Below, in pieces: positions 36,501 to 36,852 of a stretch of 36,852 nucleotides of DNA; position 1 is the first letter of the stretch, and each line of letters begins with the position of its first letter. The DNA comes from a virus: positions 1 through 36,852 of IMG/VR virus record IMGVR_UViG_3300020596_000066, one strand, 5' to 3'. Under the pieces are notes generated by a model. That model had not been told where the DNA came from. It ran no database searches and saw only the letters and a program-made list of their open reading frames with translations. A program made the position numbers and the translations under genes.

Positions 36501-36852
36501 CGATGTGCGCGTCTGTGCCGATAACCGCCCGCTCGCCGATGACCGCCCGTGCGCTGAGGACCGCTCGCGCGCCGATGACCGCCCGTGCGCCGATGACCGC
36601 TCGCGCGCCGATGACCGCTCGCGCGCCGATGTGCGCCCAGCTGATGATGACCGCTCGCGCGCCGATGTGCGCCCATGCGCCGATTTGCGCGTCTGTGCCG
36701 ATGTGCGCGTCTGTGCCGATGTGCGCGTCTGTGCCGATGTGCGCGTCTGTGCCGATAAACGTCTGCTCGCCGATGACCGCGTACTCGCCGATAGTCGCCC
36801 CCTCGCAGACGGTCGCGTAATCGCCGATGACCGCTCGCCCGCTGATGTGCGC
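36430..36852 (-). CDS. Hexapeptide-repeat (left-handed beta-helix) protein, C-terminal part
   Basis: 140 codons on the minus strand with the start outside the window. From the edge to about 36505 it is almost entirely hexapeptides of the form A-[VH]-I-G-x-x (AVIGAR, AVIGER, AHIGTD), the signature of left-handed beta-helix proteins such as acyltransferases. The repeats are nearly identical at DNA level. The final 22 residues (AFVDMQRDTPDLHG and on, to TAG at 36430) are antisense to the 36042 gene and are probably not native. Confidence 0.7.
   Translation of the reverse strand, partial: AHISGRAVIGDYATVCEGATIGEYAVIGEQTFIGTDAHIGTDAHIGTDAHIGTDAQIGAWAHIGARAVIISWAHIGARAVIGARAVIGARAVIGARAVLSARAVIGERAVIGTDAHIGPAFVDMQRDTPDLHGKCLNPLA

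Noticed and set aside
36413-36820. Plus-strand frame of repeated APMTAR/CASVPM units
   Set aside because: The minus strand of the same repeats gives a proper A-x-I-G-x-x hexapeptide pattern, so the plus reading is a shadow.
36490-36852. CRISPR-like array
   Set aside because: The 18-bp units are contiguous and coding, with no spacers.

Overview
The window looks like part of a large tailed double-stranded DNA phage genome that infects an alphaproteobacterium. The phage assignment rests on very dense, overlapping genes of mostly unknown function, a GH108-type endolysin, a candidate holin, phage-style DNA ligase, RNA ligase and polynucleotide kinase, several HNH or NUMOD homing-type genes, and scattered tRNA genes. 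The host hint comes from a tmRNA gene of the circularly permuted, alphaproteobacterial type, from DUF3563, and from a holin resembling the GTA_holin_3TM family. Bacterial sigma-70-like promoters are easy to see (TTGACA, 17 bp, TATAAT-like).

Layout. Positions 1-7200 hold mostly leftward small genes of unknown role, a GatB/YqeY-like protein and the endolysin. Positions 7200-12740 are a rightward block: a protein of three NUMOD-like repeats, a 980-residue polyvalent protein (possible ADP-ribosyltransferase-like N-terminus, Nudix C-terminus), a second Nudix protein, a candidate holin and a SWIM-like zinc protein. Positions 12900-15983 hold a MoxR AAA ATPase and its metallopeptidase/VWA partner under a strong promoter. 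Positions 15984-17024 are rearranged DNA with inverted and direct repeats and one copy of a 145-bp structured repeat. Positions 17025-19715 are leftward genes (AT-hook-like protein, Nudix, CYTH-like, DUF3563, ribbon-helix-helix).

Positions 20180-20563 hold a permuted tmRNA gene with an unusually long tag. Positions 22000-25068 are a leftward RNA-repair cluster (Pnkp-like kinase-phosphatase and Rnl1-like RNA ligase). It diverges from a dCMP deaminase gene, which is followed by tRNA-Leu(CAA). Positions 25764-30643 are rightward genes of unknown, possibly structural role. Positions 30652-30935 read as a tRNA-Glu(UUC) gene interrupted by about 208 nt. DNA ligase, a second copy of the 145-bp repeat, a tRNA-Cys-like gene, an HNH nuclease and a PP-loop ATPase follow. 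The window ends inside a leftward hexapeptide-repeat gene.

Working together: the RNA ligase, the kinase-phosphatase, the phage tRNAs and the tmRNA form a plausible translation-maintenance set that could repair or replace host RNAs cut during infection and rescue stalled ribosomes; this link is inference. Gene regulation appears very compact. Several TTGACA -35 boxes contain the TGA stop of the preceding gene, several TAAATA motifs contain the TAA stop of the preceding gene, and several predicted transcripts begin at the start codon.

Caution: at least five genes look frameshifted. This could be real decay or indel errors in the assembly.
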